From the NCBI GenBank assembly GCA_028023455.1, contig JAQFVV010012419.1, forward strand, positions 496,001 to 560,000: DNA of 64,000 bases, read 5' to 3'. A model generated the notes under the pieces. That model was not told the origin of the DNA and searched no databases. It was given only the letters and a program-made list of their open reading frames with translations. Within the stretch, counting starts at the first letter, position 1; every line of letters starts with the position of its first letter. Positions 33,075 through 45,277 of this stretch are shown here, piece by piece. This DNA comes from Epiperipatus broadwayi (Eukaryota; Onychophora; Udeonychophora; Euonychophora; Peripatidae). Made by a program: the position numbers and the translations under genes.

Positions 33075-34915
33075 TCAAACATTTTGTAATATTTTTAATT
33101 TGTATTGTTGAATTTCTAGAGAATGTTTGTCAACATTCAGAAAATATGATGTTACATTCATTTTCAAACAAGTTAGCAGACTTGCACTGTTTGCAAAAAT
33201 ATGTCGAATGAAAATTAACAGAAATCCAAATACATAAATTTTTAATTGAATGTTAAGTACCAGACAAACTGTTCTGAGCATCAAAAACAACTTGATCTTT
33301 TAAGATTTTCTACCACAGATCATTTATATTGTGCAGCAAAAGTAGATTTCATTCTCTCTAAATTTTCTAATTCAATTTGAAGATTTACACATTTTGAACT
33401 CCACATTTTCTTGATTTTTTTAGTCTTCTAGTTTTAATTGGTAAACTGCTTGATCAACATTACTAAAAGATGAAAAATTCAAATTGAGCAGTTGTAATAA
33501 AAATTATAAGATTGCCTTTTCCTTTCTAAACTCTAAGTCTCTCACCAAATTCCAATTTCATATTTACCAATACTTGCATGAAATATGTTAAATCTATTGA
33601 ATATGATTCTATTGATATGTCTTCAACATAGAAAAATGTAGCAATGTGCCTTTCTTTGAGTCTGTGGTAAATAAACAATTTTTGTTCAAAAGCAAGTATT
33701 TCTAAAAGCAAAATAGCTGTATTTTCCTTCTCTTGGAGTTTTTTGTTTAGGGTGTTTAAATGCAAAGTCATGTCTGTTATAAAATAAATTTTTTGTAGAC
33801 AATCATCATTGTTGAGCTCAACATATTCAAGATCTTTTTGGTTTAAAAATTATTTTATTTCTACTTCTCTGGAAAGCCACTTTACTTTTTTGTGTAAAAG
33901 AAGATCAGAAGTTTGTCTGTTGACTTTATTAAGACATACACAAAATTGTCAATGATGTAATGGTCTTCCTATTATTTTGTTCACAATTTATATAATCAGG
34001 TCCATAACTAATATTATTTCCTTCAGAAAGATTTGTGAACAAAGTGTCTCTTGATGGATTATGCAGTGAAAAGAAAAAAAACATTGTGCAAAATTTGTTT
34101 TTAAACCTAGACACAAAACCCGTCTTTTCATCTTTTATACTTTGTGCTTCATTAGTTGCAATTGATACTATTTTATTAATATCAATATTTTTACTTTTCA
34201 AAGAATTAGTAACAGAAGATTCTACATCATCACCTCATCTTTGTTCTGTGTAAGTGGCAATATATCAAGTAACTCTTCTTGAAGTCCATCACAGTTAACA
34301 TATCTACAAGTATGTATAACCTATACAATATCATTCACATCACATGATTTATCACAGGTGATAGAAAATCTTTGTGCTAAATTTGAATCCATAACCTGAT
34401 AATTAGTTACATCTTTTGCCATATGAACAGTTCTGTCTTTTACATTTTTAACAAACAATAGCACATTTTTTATTTTAGGAATTATTTCTATTTTATTTTT
34501 AAAAATGCAAAAAAAGATATTCGGGCATTTTAATAAAACGATCTTTCACAAAATCACCATCAATAAATGGGTTCTCTGTTTCACTATTTCTAGAGCAGTA
34601 AGTAACAAAATTAGCAATAGTTATATTATTAGTTGAATTCCATTTTGAAAATGTACATTTTCTTAAGTTCATTTTATGATGAAATTTTTCTTTAGCCTTT
34701 CTTCTTCTTCTCAATAAATGTTTCCATATGCTTCATTTTATTTTTAAAATGCCTTTGTACATTTGGGTTTTTGTTATTAGCAAACTTTTCTTGACAAATT
34801 AAATGCACTTGGAATTCTGTTAAATTTGTGACAACTGCATAGGATTTAGTCTATTCACTTCTAAATTCTCAATTTTCTTGTCTACTTTTCTATTTTTTTC
34901 AGCCATATTAAATAT
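33075..34915 (-). pseudogene. hAT transposase, ZBED5/GTF2IRD2-like, decayed
   Basis: Minus-strand frames give, in order: a degenerate BED-like piece (VHLICQEKFANNK...VQRHF) near 34,750-34,850; FSKWNSTNNITIANFVTYC; MPEYLFLHF; QRFSITCDKSCD near 34,370 (family DES/DEx-D block); NIDINKIVSIATNEAQSIK with FVSRFKNKFCTMFF near 34,100; MTLHLNTLNKKLQEKENTA near 33,760; and a C-terminal YFLNVDKHSLEIQQYKLKIL near 33,120. This succession is that of the domesticated-like hAT proteins often annotated ZBED5 or GTF2IRD2. At least five frameshifts or stops. Terminal inverted repeats were not found. Confidence 0.75.
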
Positions 34916-37900
34916 TACTCTCAATACTAGAAAAAGTTTTTATTCAATATTTATTTGCATATTGTAATATTGTAATGGTCAAATTTGTACATTCATACAA
35001 CAAAATACAGAGTCCTGGCAAATTATACCAAGGCTGATCTAGATGATGGGTTGAGATCTCGAATCTGATCACACCTCAGCTCCTCCACCAACCTCTATGA
35101 CCTACTACCTATGAATGACATATATGAGGATGCACTCGGAATTTTTTAGTTTGCATGCTGGCAATAGCAAGTGGTGGAGCAAAAGTCTCAGGGAATATTA
35201 ACTAAATTACTAATATAATACACACACACATTGATGGCTGGCTAGATAATGCATATAATAATAGCTAATACTATATTAAAATGAACTTAACTAAAATCTG
35301 GTATTAAGAGATTTAAATAAGATTTGGGATGGATTACAAATGAAACTCAACACAGTTATTATAATTTAATATATTTTAACAATCAATATAAATTAAAATA
35401 GGCAAGAATGCATTAAAGATTGCACGCAGGTGCAAACAATGATGAGTAAGTAACAGAATTTTATCTGCTGCACTATACTTTTAAAAGACTTTACTACAAT
35501 TTTAATAATGTACATTTTCTAATCATGCCTAAATTCTACTAAGCTCGACCTATTAGGTTTGCGATGGTTAAATCGATGCAAGAATGACTATTTATCACTA
35601 TAACATTTAATAAAAGTCATTTATTAAAACTTAACAAGCTGCAATTGGCTCCCTATACAGATTATATGTGTATAAATCAGATTACATATTCAGATCAACA
35701 CTGAAATATTACATTATGGTGGGATGAACTGGAGCTTTGTAGTATGATTTCAGATACTAGGGTGTATATGTATTACTACAGTTGTGTCTCAAATGTGTAG
35801 TTAATCAGGAGATTCTGTACCAAGTACTCAGTTTCTGTAGACCATATGACTCACTATGAATAAAGTGAACATATAGTTTGGTAATTGGAGCAGCTTATAA
35901 AAACAATCTGGACTCTCATGTTTCAGTTCTAATGAAGATCTGTCCAAACTAGAAAGATAATGGGGTAGCCATTAAAACCAGAACCCCATTCATATAAAAC
36001 ATACAGCAAGGCATAAATGCATGTATGTGATTCCTAAAGACACATTGGCCATGCTAAATATAATATTAATTAATTACTTAAAAGTATGCAAAATTTTATA
36101 GTTTTGTTTTGCAAAACTACCATATGCCAGTTCATGATTAGCATTCTTAAAAACATGCTAAAAGGAATATTTAAAAGTAATCTAATTTCCTAATCAATCT
36201 GCACAGTTTATAATATAGATTAAAAGGAGGTCAAGCATATCTGGGGCTTAAGCAATACTCATTCTTGCATTTATTAACTAATTATTTATTGACTTGCAAA
36301 CCTAATGTTAATAATAATAACTAATCTAAAAATAATAGCTTAACAAGAATATTTAGGTTTTCAGAGCAGAGATTTGAGTGATGTGCTAAAGAGTAAACTT
36401 ACTTAATTCGGAGAGAGCGTCTAATTATCTCTCCCCCTCAAACTTTATTCATAAAATCAATCTCCGTTCTAAATTGGGCATATCATAATTATTAAATAAC
36501 ATATATAAAACAAATAAGAAGGCATGACCACAGATTAGAATCTAGAATAATAACTAAATATATTATTACTAACAAGCATTTAGAGTTTATATTTTAAGTT
36601 CATAATAGGCAAGTTTACAGGTATTATTTTAAAAGTTAAATTATAATTTTAAATCGTATTTTATAGATTGAAATTAGTTTGTAGTTTATTTAAAACATTT
36701 TATAGTTTAAGAATTCATGCACAAATAATATTACCTAGCTTAAGAGTTTTAGAGATTCATTTATTAACTTATTAAAATTATTTTTAAAGAGGTCTTTGGG
36801 GAAAAATTGTTACCACATCTTTTTTGTTAAGGCTTCTGTAGCTGACCATCATCATCTTCAGCTGGTCTTGTGTGATTTTTTCTTAGCAGACTGGTGGGGC
36901 TTGAACTCTGGCTTGCATTGACCAATTTTGCCTGAAGGGAGAGGCAGTGGTTGCTTTACTCAAAAGTTTTCATGATAAAAATTAAATGAGTGAATCACCC
37001 TTAACCAAAGTTGAAGTTATTTATATTAGAAAAATCAGTAATTCGAGTGATCTGTATACAACTTTTTACAAAGTTTTCTTAGTAATTAAAAATGCATAAA
37101 AGTGAAAACTTTGGTTATTTCTGTGTAAGAACAATAACAGTCAAACAGGTCAACTTTGTGTTCATAGTTTTTATTTTCAAAAGACATTAAAATTTTGTCT
37201 TCAAGTTTGATTAATTACTTGCAGATGGTTTTCTAAGAATTACAAATTTTTATAACAACAGCTAACTTTTTTAAAAAAAGAGTTTGAGGTAAGTTCATAA
37301 ACATTTTAATATATATGTGTGTGTGACTATCCTGAAGTAGAATTTTATATATGAAAGCCTTTAAATAAAGAATCTTGTAACTAAAAGTAATGAAAACTTA
37401 AATTAATTTAAAAGAGTTGTAATGCTTTTAAATCTATTGCATTACAGCTTCTTTCGCATATATATATAGGTAATCACACACATATAACAATGTTCATGCA
37501 CTTAAATAAAATTATATCATTTTATTAAATCTTAAACTTATAAATGTGTATGCATTATATGCATACAAATATTAATATGATTATTGGATGTATGCACCTA
37601 TACAAATATATGCACATACACATAAATATAAGTTATTTCATATAAAATGAATTATTAGAAACTAATATATGTGGACTGGGATGGGTTTGAATTAGGGGAA
37701 AAGATACTACTATGCAACATACTAGGTGAAATGGGATGATGGCTAAATAATACCATTTCAATACTTAATGAACAAAACATGAATAAATAAGGACAGTATA
37801 AAACTACCCTATGTTAAGATGACATGATTGTTCATGGAACCATTTTAAAAATTAAATCATGCAGGAGGCACTGCATTGGATGGTTTCTGTCTTTGATTTT

Positions 37901-38818
37901 AAATTTGTCTTGTAGTCATGAGATGTCTCTACTGGTTATATTTTTAGATTAAACCATAAGGGCTATGGGCAATACTGCTCAAAGATACTCATGAAAAATT
38001 ATGACAATATGACACCCTCTTACATGCCAGATGATAAAATGTTAAATTCTGCCTTTGCTAGATTAGTTTGGCATGTTTTTCTCAAAGCAATATAATTAAT
38101 TATTGTTATTAAGTTCCATTCTTATTCTGATAATAAAGTGGTTAGTAAAATTAGAGTCTTTAAAAAAATATTAGTGAAGTTTATGAGTTACCTTTTTTTT
38201 ACTTAAATTTAAAATTCTATATTATTTACTAATTTATAAAAGAGCCATGATTGTGCATTAAAATAGCTACATGCAGCTCTGGAACTGTAGGTGGCCAACC
38301 CCTGAACTACAACATTTATAAAATGCCAGTAATTGGACTGCAGTTATATAGCTAAATCACAATTGTTAATTATTAAAGACATGAGCACATTCCCTCTATA
38401 TCAAAACAATTATGTTTGGATGAATATTTCAGCCTGACAAAATCGATTAACAAACTTACAAATTCCTAGCTGTTTCTTCATTATTTAACTTTGAACATTA
38501 ATAATATAATTTATACCAAACTTTTACTACAATTTTATATATATATATATATTTGCATAAATCTTTATACCAAAATCTTCATTCACTCAACATAAATATA
38601 TTTATTATTTCAACTCTGAAAAATATATTATTTTAATGATTTAATATTTAATCGCATTATACTATAACAAATGTACCAATCTCATAACACTATATTTTTC
38701 AATCAATATCTGCTTCCAGAATGAATACATACTCAAATATAAGATTAGACATTTAAATTTTACAGTAATAATAACAAAATTTTTATAGTTTGAGATTGTT
38801 TTGCACATGATTCTTCTT

Positions 38819-38851
<33 letters not shown>

Positions 38852-38893
38852 GTAAAATAAATAAAAATATCCGTTAATTAAAAATAATATTGT
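34916..38893. other. Large gene-free region
   Basis: About 4 kb with no open frame of note. 35,540-36,960 has patchy likeness in order and wording to the LTR of element B (a GAGCAGAGATTT block near 36,366, an AGAGGCAGTG block near 36,943) and could be a very old solo LTR. (CA)n and (AT)n tracts occur, ending with (CT)n(AT)n at 38,816-38,851 just before PLE1. Confidence 0.35.
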
Positions 38894-39032
38894 AATTATA
38901 ATTGAAATAATATTTTTAAACGGTTTATAAACAATTCAAACAATCTTTAAATCCGCAGAAGTACTTTCGGTTACGTTCAAACCTGCCTCAACTGCTATTA
39001 AATTCAAAAACTAAAAGCGGAAGCAAACGTCA

Positions 39033-40736
39033 TCAATTCAAATTCCACGAATCTCGTATTTTAATGTTAGAAGCTTGTCGATTTATCAAATGTGTTTTAT
39101 TCCTGTTTATAAAAATTGCCTCTTTAATTTTTCTTTTACTATGGTTTCTCTCTTCATGAAGAATTTTCACATTTTCAAAATTAAATTTAAATTTATGTTT
39201 ACATGTTTTTTCATGATCAAAGAAAACTGAAGAAGATATTAAATCACCATTATTTTTATTTTTTACACGCTTATATAACAATTCATGTTCCTTCAATCTT
39301 TTCTCAATGTTGCACCTAGATTCACCTATATATGATAGCATACAATCACAAAAAATTTGATATATGACATTACTTTTTTGCTTGATAGGTATGACATCCT
39401 TAGAATTATTAACTAATTTGTTAATATTGTTTGGAACGTAGAATGAAACATTAAATACATTCTTATATAAATCCTTAAAAAATTTTACTTGTGGATTTGA
39501 AATAAATGGAATAGATATCCATTTTTTATTATTAATCTTCATTTCTTTTAAATTATAATTTTTTTTAAATTGACTTAAAGTATTGTTTATTTGTTCCATT
39601 TTATAACCAACATCAAGCAATTCCTTGGCAAATATCTCAATATTTTTCAATTTATCACTTTGGTAACGACATAATTTTTCATTTCGAAACAAAAAAGATT
39701 TAAAACTTGCCATCTTATGCATCATTGGTACTTTTGATTTAAAATTTATATATCCTCTTTTTTGCAATGGCTTAATTATTAGTTTATAATTTAATATACT
39801 GTTATCTCTTGTGATCATTAAATCTAAATAGTTAATCTTATAATCCTGTTCTTTTTCAATAGTCCATTTCAAGCCATTCAATTTATTTAATTCCTCTATA
39901 AGCAAATTTATACTATTAATGTTTCCACAGACAAAAACATCATCCACATATCTTTTGTAAATTTTAATATCTCCAAAAATACACATATTTAAAATATTAC
40001 TCTCATATGTAGATAAAACGAAATTGCAAACTTGTGCAACTACAGGCAATCCCATAGGCCAACCTTTGGTCATTTTATAATATTGACCTTCAAAAGATGC
40101 AACAATGTTATCATTAAAAAATTTTAAAGAGTCAATGATAAATTTTATCATATATTTACAAATATTTTTATTTTTTAATGCATGTTCAATTATTTTTATG
40201 GAATTCATTCTATCAATAGATCCATACATTTCTGTAACATCCAATGAAGCAATAATATCATTTTCATCAATAATTAAATTTTTAATACTATTTACAAAGT
40301 CAAATGATGAAGCAATAGTATTTTCTCCAAATCCTAAAAAGTCTTGTAAAAGTTTACCAATATATTTAGAAGACTGATATATAAAGGAACCACCAAAATC
40401 TATCATTACTCGCAAAGGATTACCTTCTTTATGTAATTTTATATTTGCAAAAATACGAGGACATATAGCACAAGAAGGATATATCATATAGTATACATTA
40501 TTATTTAAAACTTTATTTTTAGCACTTTTTAAAATATTGTTAATAAATTTTATTCTTTGACCATCCATATTATAATCTTCAATCAAAAAGAAACCAAGTT
40601 TGTCCATTTGCATTTTAATTTTATTAATATATTGATATTTCGTCAACAAACACATACGTAAACCTTTGTCCTCTTTCAAACAAATCATATCATCAATCTT
40701 CAATTTACGTTTAAATTCGATATAGCCAATTGCCAT
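39033..40736 (-). CDS. PLE1 left copy: RT plus GIY-YIG endonuclease
   Basis: 567 residues, open. RT blocks: IKLHKEGNPLRVMIDFGGSF, then SLDVTEMYGSIDR (motif A), GWPMGLPVVAQVCNF, KRYVDDVFV (YVDD) and YLDLMITR. The C-terminal ~120 residues form a GIY-YIG nuclease: NVIYQIFC...YIGESRCNIEKRLKEH, then KRKIKEAIFINRNKTHLINR with the conserved glutamate and asparagine. PLE proteins reverse-transcribe their RNA after a nick by the GIY-YIG domain. All visible catalytic residues are kept. The true N-terminus lies upstream in another frame (40,700-41,126), so this ATG is internal and a frameshift near 40,735 breaks the full protein. Confidence 0.85.
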   Translation of the reverse strand: MAIGYIEFKRKLKIDDMICLKEDKGLRMCLLTKYQYINKIKMQMDKLGFFLIEDYNMDGQRIKFINNILKSAKNKVLNNNVYYMIYPSCAICPRIFANIKLHKEGNPLRVMIDFGGSFIYQSSKYIGKLLQDFLGFGENTIASSFDFVNSIKNLIIDENDIIASLDVTEMYGSIDRMNSIKIIEHALKNKNICKYMIKFIIDSLKFFNDNIVASFEGQYYKMTKGWPMGLPVVAQVCNFVLSTYESNILNMCIFGDIKIYKRYVDDVFVCGNINSINLLIEELNKLNGLKWTIEKEQDYKINYLDLMITRDNSILNYKLIIKPLQKRGYINFKSKVPMMHKMASFKSFLFRNEKLCRYQSDKLKNIEIFAKELLDVGYKMEQINNTLSQFKKNYNLKEMKINNKKWISIPFISNPQVKFFKDLYKNVFNVSFYVPNNINKLVNNSKDVIPIKQKSNVIYQIFCDCMLSYIGESRCNIEKRLKEHELLYKRVKNKNNGDLISSSVFFDHEKTCKHKFKFNFENVKILHEERNHSKRKIKEAIFINRNKTHLINRQASNIKIRDSWNLN

Positions 40737-41170
40737 GATTTATCATAAGGTATTGTATCAAATCTATTGCAATTAATTTTCTTAATAATATCATCAGCAA
40801 AATTATCATTACCAGGAATCATTTCAAATGTATTTTGAACAGCTGCAATTAGTTCCAAATTATAATCTTTCCAAATACCACCAACGTATTTAGCTCCATG
40901 ACTTAAAACGTATTTCTGAATTAAATGTATCCTATTATTTGATAAATTAACAAAGTTTAAATCCTTATAAGCGTGTGGATATCGCTTATTAAATAAAAAA
41001 TCAACTTTTTTCTCAAATTTGTTATATAATTTACGTTCAATTACTTTAAATCCATTTTCACAAATAATTTTATATTCGTTCCAGGCATACCATTCATTTA
41101 AAATGATTAAATGTTCAATTGCTTTCAACTTGGTTTCTTTTTGATTGAAGATTATAATATGGATGGTCAA
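40700..41170 (-). pseudogene. PLE1 left copy: N-terminal part, frameshifted from RT
   Basis: The frame encodes FNKRYPHAYKDLNFVNLSNN, then YVLSHGAKYVGGIWKDYNLEL and FADDIIKKINC, resembling the conserved region ahead of RT in PLE proteins. It ends after SWQLAI, where the RT frame (MAIGYIEFKRKL) takes over, so one indel near 40,735 separates them. Residues before about IEHLIILNEW come from antisense of the right copy (41,127-41,170) and are not part of the element. Confidence 0.7.
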
Positions 41171-42694
41171 AGAATAAAATTTATTAACAATATTTTAAAA
41201 ATTGCTAAAAATAAAGTTTTAAATAATAATGTATACTATATGATATATCCTTCTTGTGCTATATGTCCTCGTATTTTTGCAAATATAAAATTACATAAAG
41301 AAGGTAATCCTTTGCGAGTAATGATAGATTTTGGTGGTTCCTTTATATATCAGTCTTCTAAATATATTGGTAAACTTTTACAAGACTTTTTAGGATTTGG
41401 AGAAAATACTATTGCTTCATCATTTGACTTTGTAAATAGTATTAAAAATTTAATTATTGATGAAAATGATATTATTGCTTCATTGGATGTTACAGAAATG
41501 TATGGATCTATTGATAGAATGAATTCCATAAAAATAATTGAACATGCATTAAAAAATAAAAATATTTGTAAATATATGATAAAATTTATCATTGACTCTT
41601 TAAAATTTTTTAATGATAACATTGTTGCATCTTTTGAAGGTCAATATTATAAAATGACCAAAGGTTGGCCTATGGGATTGCCTGTAGTTGCACAAGTTTG
41701 CAATTTCGTTTTATCTACATATGAGAGTAATATTTTAAATATGGGTATTTTTGGAGATATTAAAATTTACAAAAGATATGTGGATGATGTTTTTGTCTGT
41801 GGAAACATTAATAGTATAAATTTGCTTATAGAGGAATTAAATAAATTGAATGGCTTGAAATGGACTATTGAAAAAGAACAGGATTATAAGATTAACTATT
41901 TAGATTTAATAATCACAAGAGATAACAGTATATTAAATTATAAACTAATAATTAAGCCATTGCAAAAAAGAGGATATATAAATTTTAAATCAAAAGTACC
42001 AATGATGCATAAGATGGCAAGTTTTAAATCTTTTTTGTTTCGAAATGAAAAATTATGTCGTTACCAAAGTGATAAATTGAAAAATATTGAGATATTTGCC
42101 AAGGAATTGCTTGATGTTGGTTATAAAATGGAACAAATAAACAATACTTTAAGTCAATTTAAAAAAAATTATAATTTAAAAGAAATGAAGATTAATAATA
42201 AAAAATGGATATCTATTCCATTTATTTCAAATCCACAAGTAAAATTTTTTAAGGATTTATATAAGAATGTATTTAATGTTTCATTCTACGTTCCAAACAA
42301 TATTAACAAATTAGTTAATAATTCTAAGGATGTCATACCTATCAAGCAAAAAAGTAATGTCATATATCAAATTTTTTGTGATTGTATGCTATCATATATA
42401 GGTGAATCTAGGTGCAACATTGAGAAAAGATTGAAGGAACACGAATTGTTATATAAGCGTGTAAAAAATAAAAATAATGGTGATTTAATATCTTCTTCAG
42501 TTTTCTTTGATCATGAAAAAACATGTAAACATAAATTTAAATTTAATTTTGAAAATGTGAAAATTCTTCATGAAGAGAGAAACCATAGTAAAAGAAAAAT
42601 TAAAGAGGCAATTTTTATAAACAGGAATAAAACACATTTGATAAATCGACAAGCTTCTAACATTAAAATACGAGATTCGTGGAATTTGAATTGA
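41111..42694 (+). CDS. PLE1 right copy: RT plus GIY-YIG endonuclease
   Basis: 527 residues, open. From LGFFLIEDYNMDGQR on, it equals the left copy apart from a few changes (for example G for C after NILNM, I for M in YLDLIITR). YVDD is at 41,777-41,788. The first six residues (MFNCFQ) are read from antisense of the left copy, so the native start is lost and this arm is 5'-truncated at 41,127. RT and nuclease residues are intact. Whether a truncated protein is made is unknown. Confidence 0.85.
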   Translation: MFNCFQLGFFLIEDYNMDGQRIKFINNILKIAKNKVLNNNVYYMIYPSCAICPRIFANIKLHKEGNPLRVMIDFGGSFIYQSSKYIGKLLQDFLGFGENTIASSFDFVNSIKNLIIDENDIIASLDVTEMYGSIDRMNSIKIIEHALKNKNICKYMIKFIIDSLKFFNDNIVASFEGQYYKMTKGWPMGLPVVAQVCNFVLSTYESNILNMGIFGDIKIYKRYVDDVFVCGNINSINLLIEELNKLNGLKWTIEKEQDYKINYLDLIITRDNSILNYKLIIKPLQKRGYINFKSKVPMMHKMASFKSFLFRNEKLCRYQSDKLKNIEIFAKELLDVGYKMEQINNTLSQFKKNYNLKEMKINNKKWISIPFISNPQVKFFKDLYKNVFNVSFYVPNNINKLVNNSKDVIPIKQKSNVIYQIFCDCMLSYIGESRCNIEKRLKEHELLYKRVKNKNNGDLISSSVFFDHEKTCKHKFKFNFENVKILHEERNHSKRKIKEAIFINRNKTHLINRQASNIKIRDSWNLN

Positions 42695-42847
42695 TGACGT
42701 TTGCTTCCGCTTTTAGTTTTTGAATTTAATAGCAGTTGAGGCAGGTTTGAAAGTAACCGAAAGTACTTCTGCGGATTTAAAGATTGTTTGAATTGTTTAT
42801 AAACCGTTTAAAAATATTATTTCAATTATAATTATATATATATATAT

Positions 42848-45053
42848 TGTACCGGATGAATGATCTTTGATTCACATATACTGACCACACGGGCACCGGT
42901 AGTGTGAAAATCAGAACTAGACATTTATTTTAAGGGTGTACAGGATATGCGAACCTGAATGCACCAGACTAAACTCAGGAAGAAACAAAATATCTTAAAT
43001 ATTGTGTAGACAATTAAGAAATAAAAGCACAAAGACAAATGTCAGCCAAATTAAGTTTAAACAAATTTTAAAATTTTATTTAAGAGCAAAATAACTTGTA
43101 AGAAAAAGTTTACATGAAAACCAATAGGGTTATCTCAGGCATGTACCAGAAAGATGAAAACACAATGCTCTAGCAGACAGACCAATCTTCCAATAGTGAA
43201 TTATAAAGGGAGGGAGTAAATTTCTTTCAGAAGAGAAGTCACCTAAATGTTGGTTTTTCCATTCACAGGTATGAAAACAATACGTTCTTGAAATAAATCA
43301 ACGAAACCAGCACCAGCGAGCTTTTCTAGGCCTGAAAAATGTGTGTCAGGACCCAAAATGTCATATGCCAGTAGAAGCTGCATATTAAAACTACGTTCAA
43401 AGCAAAGATGGTTGATCTGCCTCAAGAACCCATGACAAATATGCTTCAGAATGAAAGGAAAACAAACAAATAAAACTGGCAAATCCCCAACCAAACGATT
43501 GGCGAAAACTAATCTAAGAATTAAAGGTCTCAATAGGAGACAAGTAAATCATTAGAAAATCAGTTACATCTGCCCCAGCATTTAAAGAAAATGAATTACC
43601 AATAATTATAATTAAAAAATAAATTTATGACACAAGTTCTGAGTACACGCTCTGATAAATTTTAAGCTATACAAGTAAATACAAAATAAATCTATCAGAG
43701 AGTGCACATGAGTACAAAAATATGAAAGCTATAAATACTTTAGCAGTGAAAGTCTCTCTCACCTGTAATTTACAAAAGGGATAAATATTATCTTCCTGCT
43801 GGCGACTTATAAAATTACAAAGCAAAAACAATTATAGTTTCCACTTTCAGAGATATAAGAAATGAAGACTATGAAAATAAAGTCGCCAGCCAAAAGATTT
43901 GGTGGTTTGCAAAAGCGCAAACACAGTATTTAAAATTAATTCGGGGCTACTAAAATAATTACAGGTAAGCATTCAAAAATATACAAGACTGCCAAAGCAT
44001 TTAGTAAAGAGGTTAGGCATAAAAATAGACAAACTCACTAGTCACTCTCCAATAAACAAAATTGAACGCAAACTTGGAATCTTAAAACTAAGATTCCAAG
44101 ACACACGGCAAAGTACAATAAAAGAGAATAAATATAGCTAATCAATATGAGGTTAAATATTAATTTATATTACATGTTTATTAGATTGAGCAGAGATTTA
44201 ACTAAAAGAAATTTACCCTGGAAAGAATAAAAGAAAATTTCATCTTATGATAAAGCACAGTTCACATAGAGTGCACATGTTTATCTTTAGTCCATTTTCA
44301 GGTCCTTTGACAGCAACAAGGTAGAGGCAGTGTTTATTTTAGAGGCTCATGGCATGACTGAAGGAGAGCTGGCAGGCATGGGTCCATCCTTTGTTTAAGT
44401 TAGCAAGACATCCTGATGATGGCAAAACTCATAGTGGTAGATTTTGACATCCTGCACAGTAACGAAGTCTGTTAATAATTGCAAGTTTTTAGCAGGAATT
44501 AAATGTCCGAACTGCTACCCAAAATGGTATAACTCTCAGCAGGCGATAATCCAAGTGTCTCTCTGGAATACTGAATCTCTCTTAAAATTGGCAGGCTATT
44601 CTTGCCTCGCTACATTTCCTGCAAAAAACTTTCCTTAGTGTCTAATTCTATATCTCAGGCAGGGCAAATATTAATTTCCCACTCAATCTAATTTAAGAAT
44701 TCCAACCAGGGATTATTGAAACAAAAACGACAACACAATTAAATCTCCGCTTTTTAGAATTAACTTTAAAAATGATTAAAATAAAAGCAACAGGAATATA
44801 TAATTAGCAAGCTTGCCTGTTTTTAATCAAATTGATTAAAACAGGTGGTGAATGTAAACTATTTTAAAATAAATCAATTCTATAAACAAAAATTAAAATG
44901 CCCTATTTAAAAATAACCAAGTATATGTCTTAATACACATATGCTTTTTTTTTAAAATAATAATAAAAAATTTTAATCTTAGATAAGATTTAACAAAAAT
45001 TAAGTTTTTAATTTTAGCAATAAAATCCTTGAATCGGATATTAATCCAGTTCA
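42848..45053 (-). repeat. Element B 3' LTR (element runs on minus)
   Basis: 2,206 bp. It contains a 96-residue minus-strand frame at 43,243-43,533 that is broken in the other LTR by a C-run near 47,140, so I do not treat it as a gene. Confidence 0.8.
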
Positions 45054-45277
45054 ACTGCCTGAAGACATGATCAAAAAAAAATTCCCATAACTTTTTTTTA
45101 AACTATAAACATTTTAAAAACTACCCCTAGAAATTCAGCTGAACATTTGCCTCGCACTCATGAAAAACCAAATCAATATTTCATTTCTTACATTTATCGA
45201 TTCTCATAAATCATTAACAAACTTTTTTTTGTTTGTTTGTTTTAAAACAATCCATACGATTGCTAAAAACTGAACCA

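Larger units (their letters stand above)
38894..42834. mobile_element. PLE1: head-to-head inverted dimer of a Penelope-like element
   Basis: Arms 38,894-40,599 and 41,127-42,834 are near-identical reverse complements, each with the RT and GIY-YIG coding region. The left copy continues a further ~527 bp 5' (40,600-41,126), which forms the loop. Both copies end outwards in the same 3' untranslated sequence (TTTATAAACCGTTTAAAAAT). Flanks are (CT)n(AT)n on the left and (AT)n on the right. Only a handful of residue differences exist between arms, so it is young. Inverted, 5'-truncated pairing is known for PLEs. Confidence 0.85.

Noticed and set aside
35030-35120. Possible B box (GATCTCGAATCTG) and SINE
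   Set aside because: Only a weak B-box match, no A box, no second copy in the window.
43243-43533. 96-residue minus-strand frame in an element B LTR
   Set aside because: Broken by a C-run in the other LTR and has no domain I recognise.
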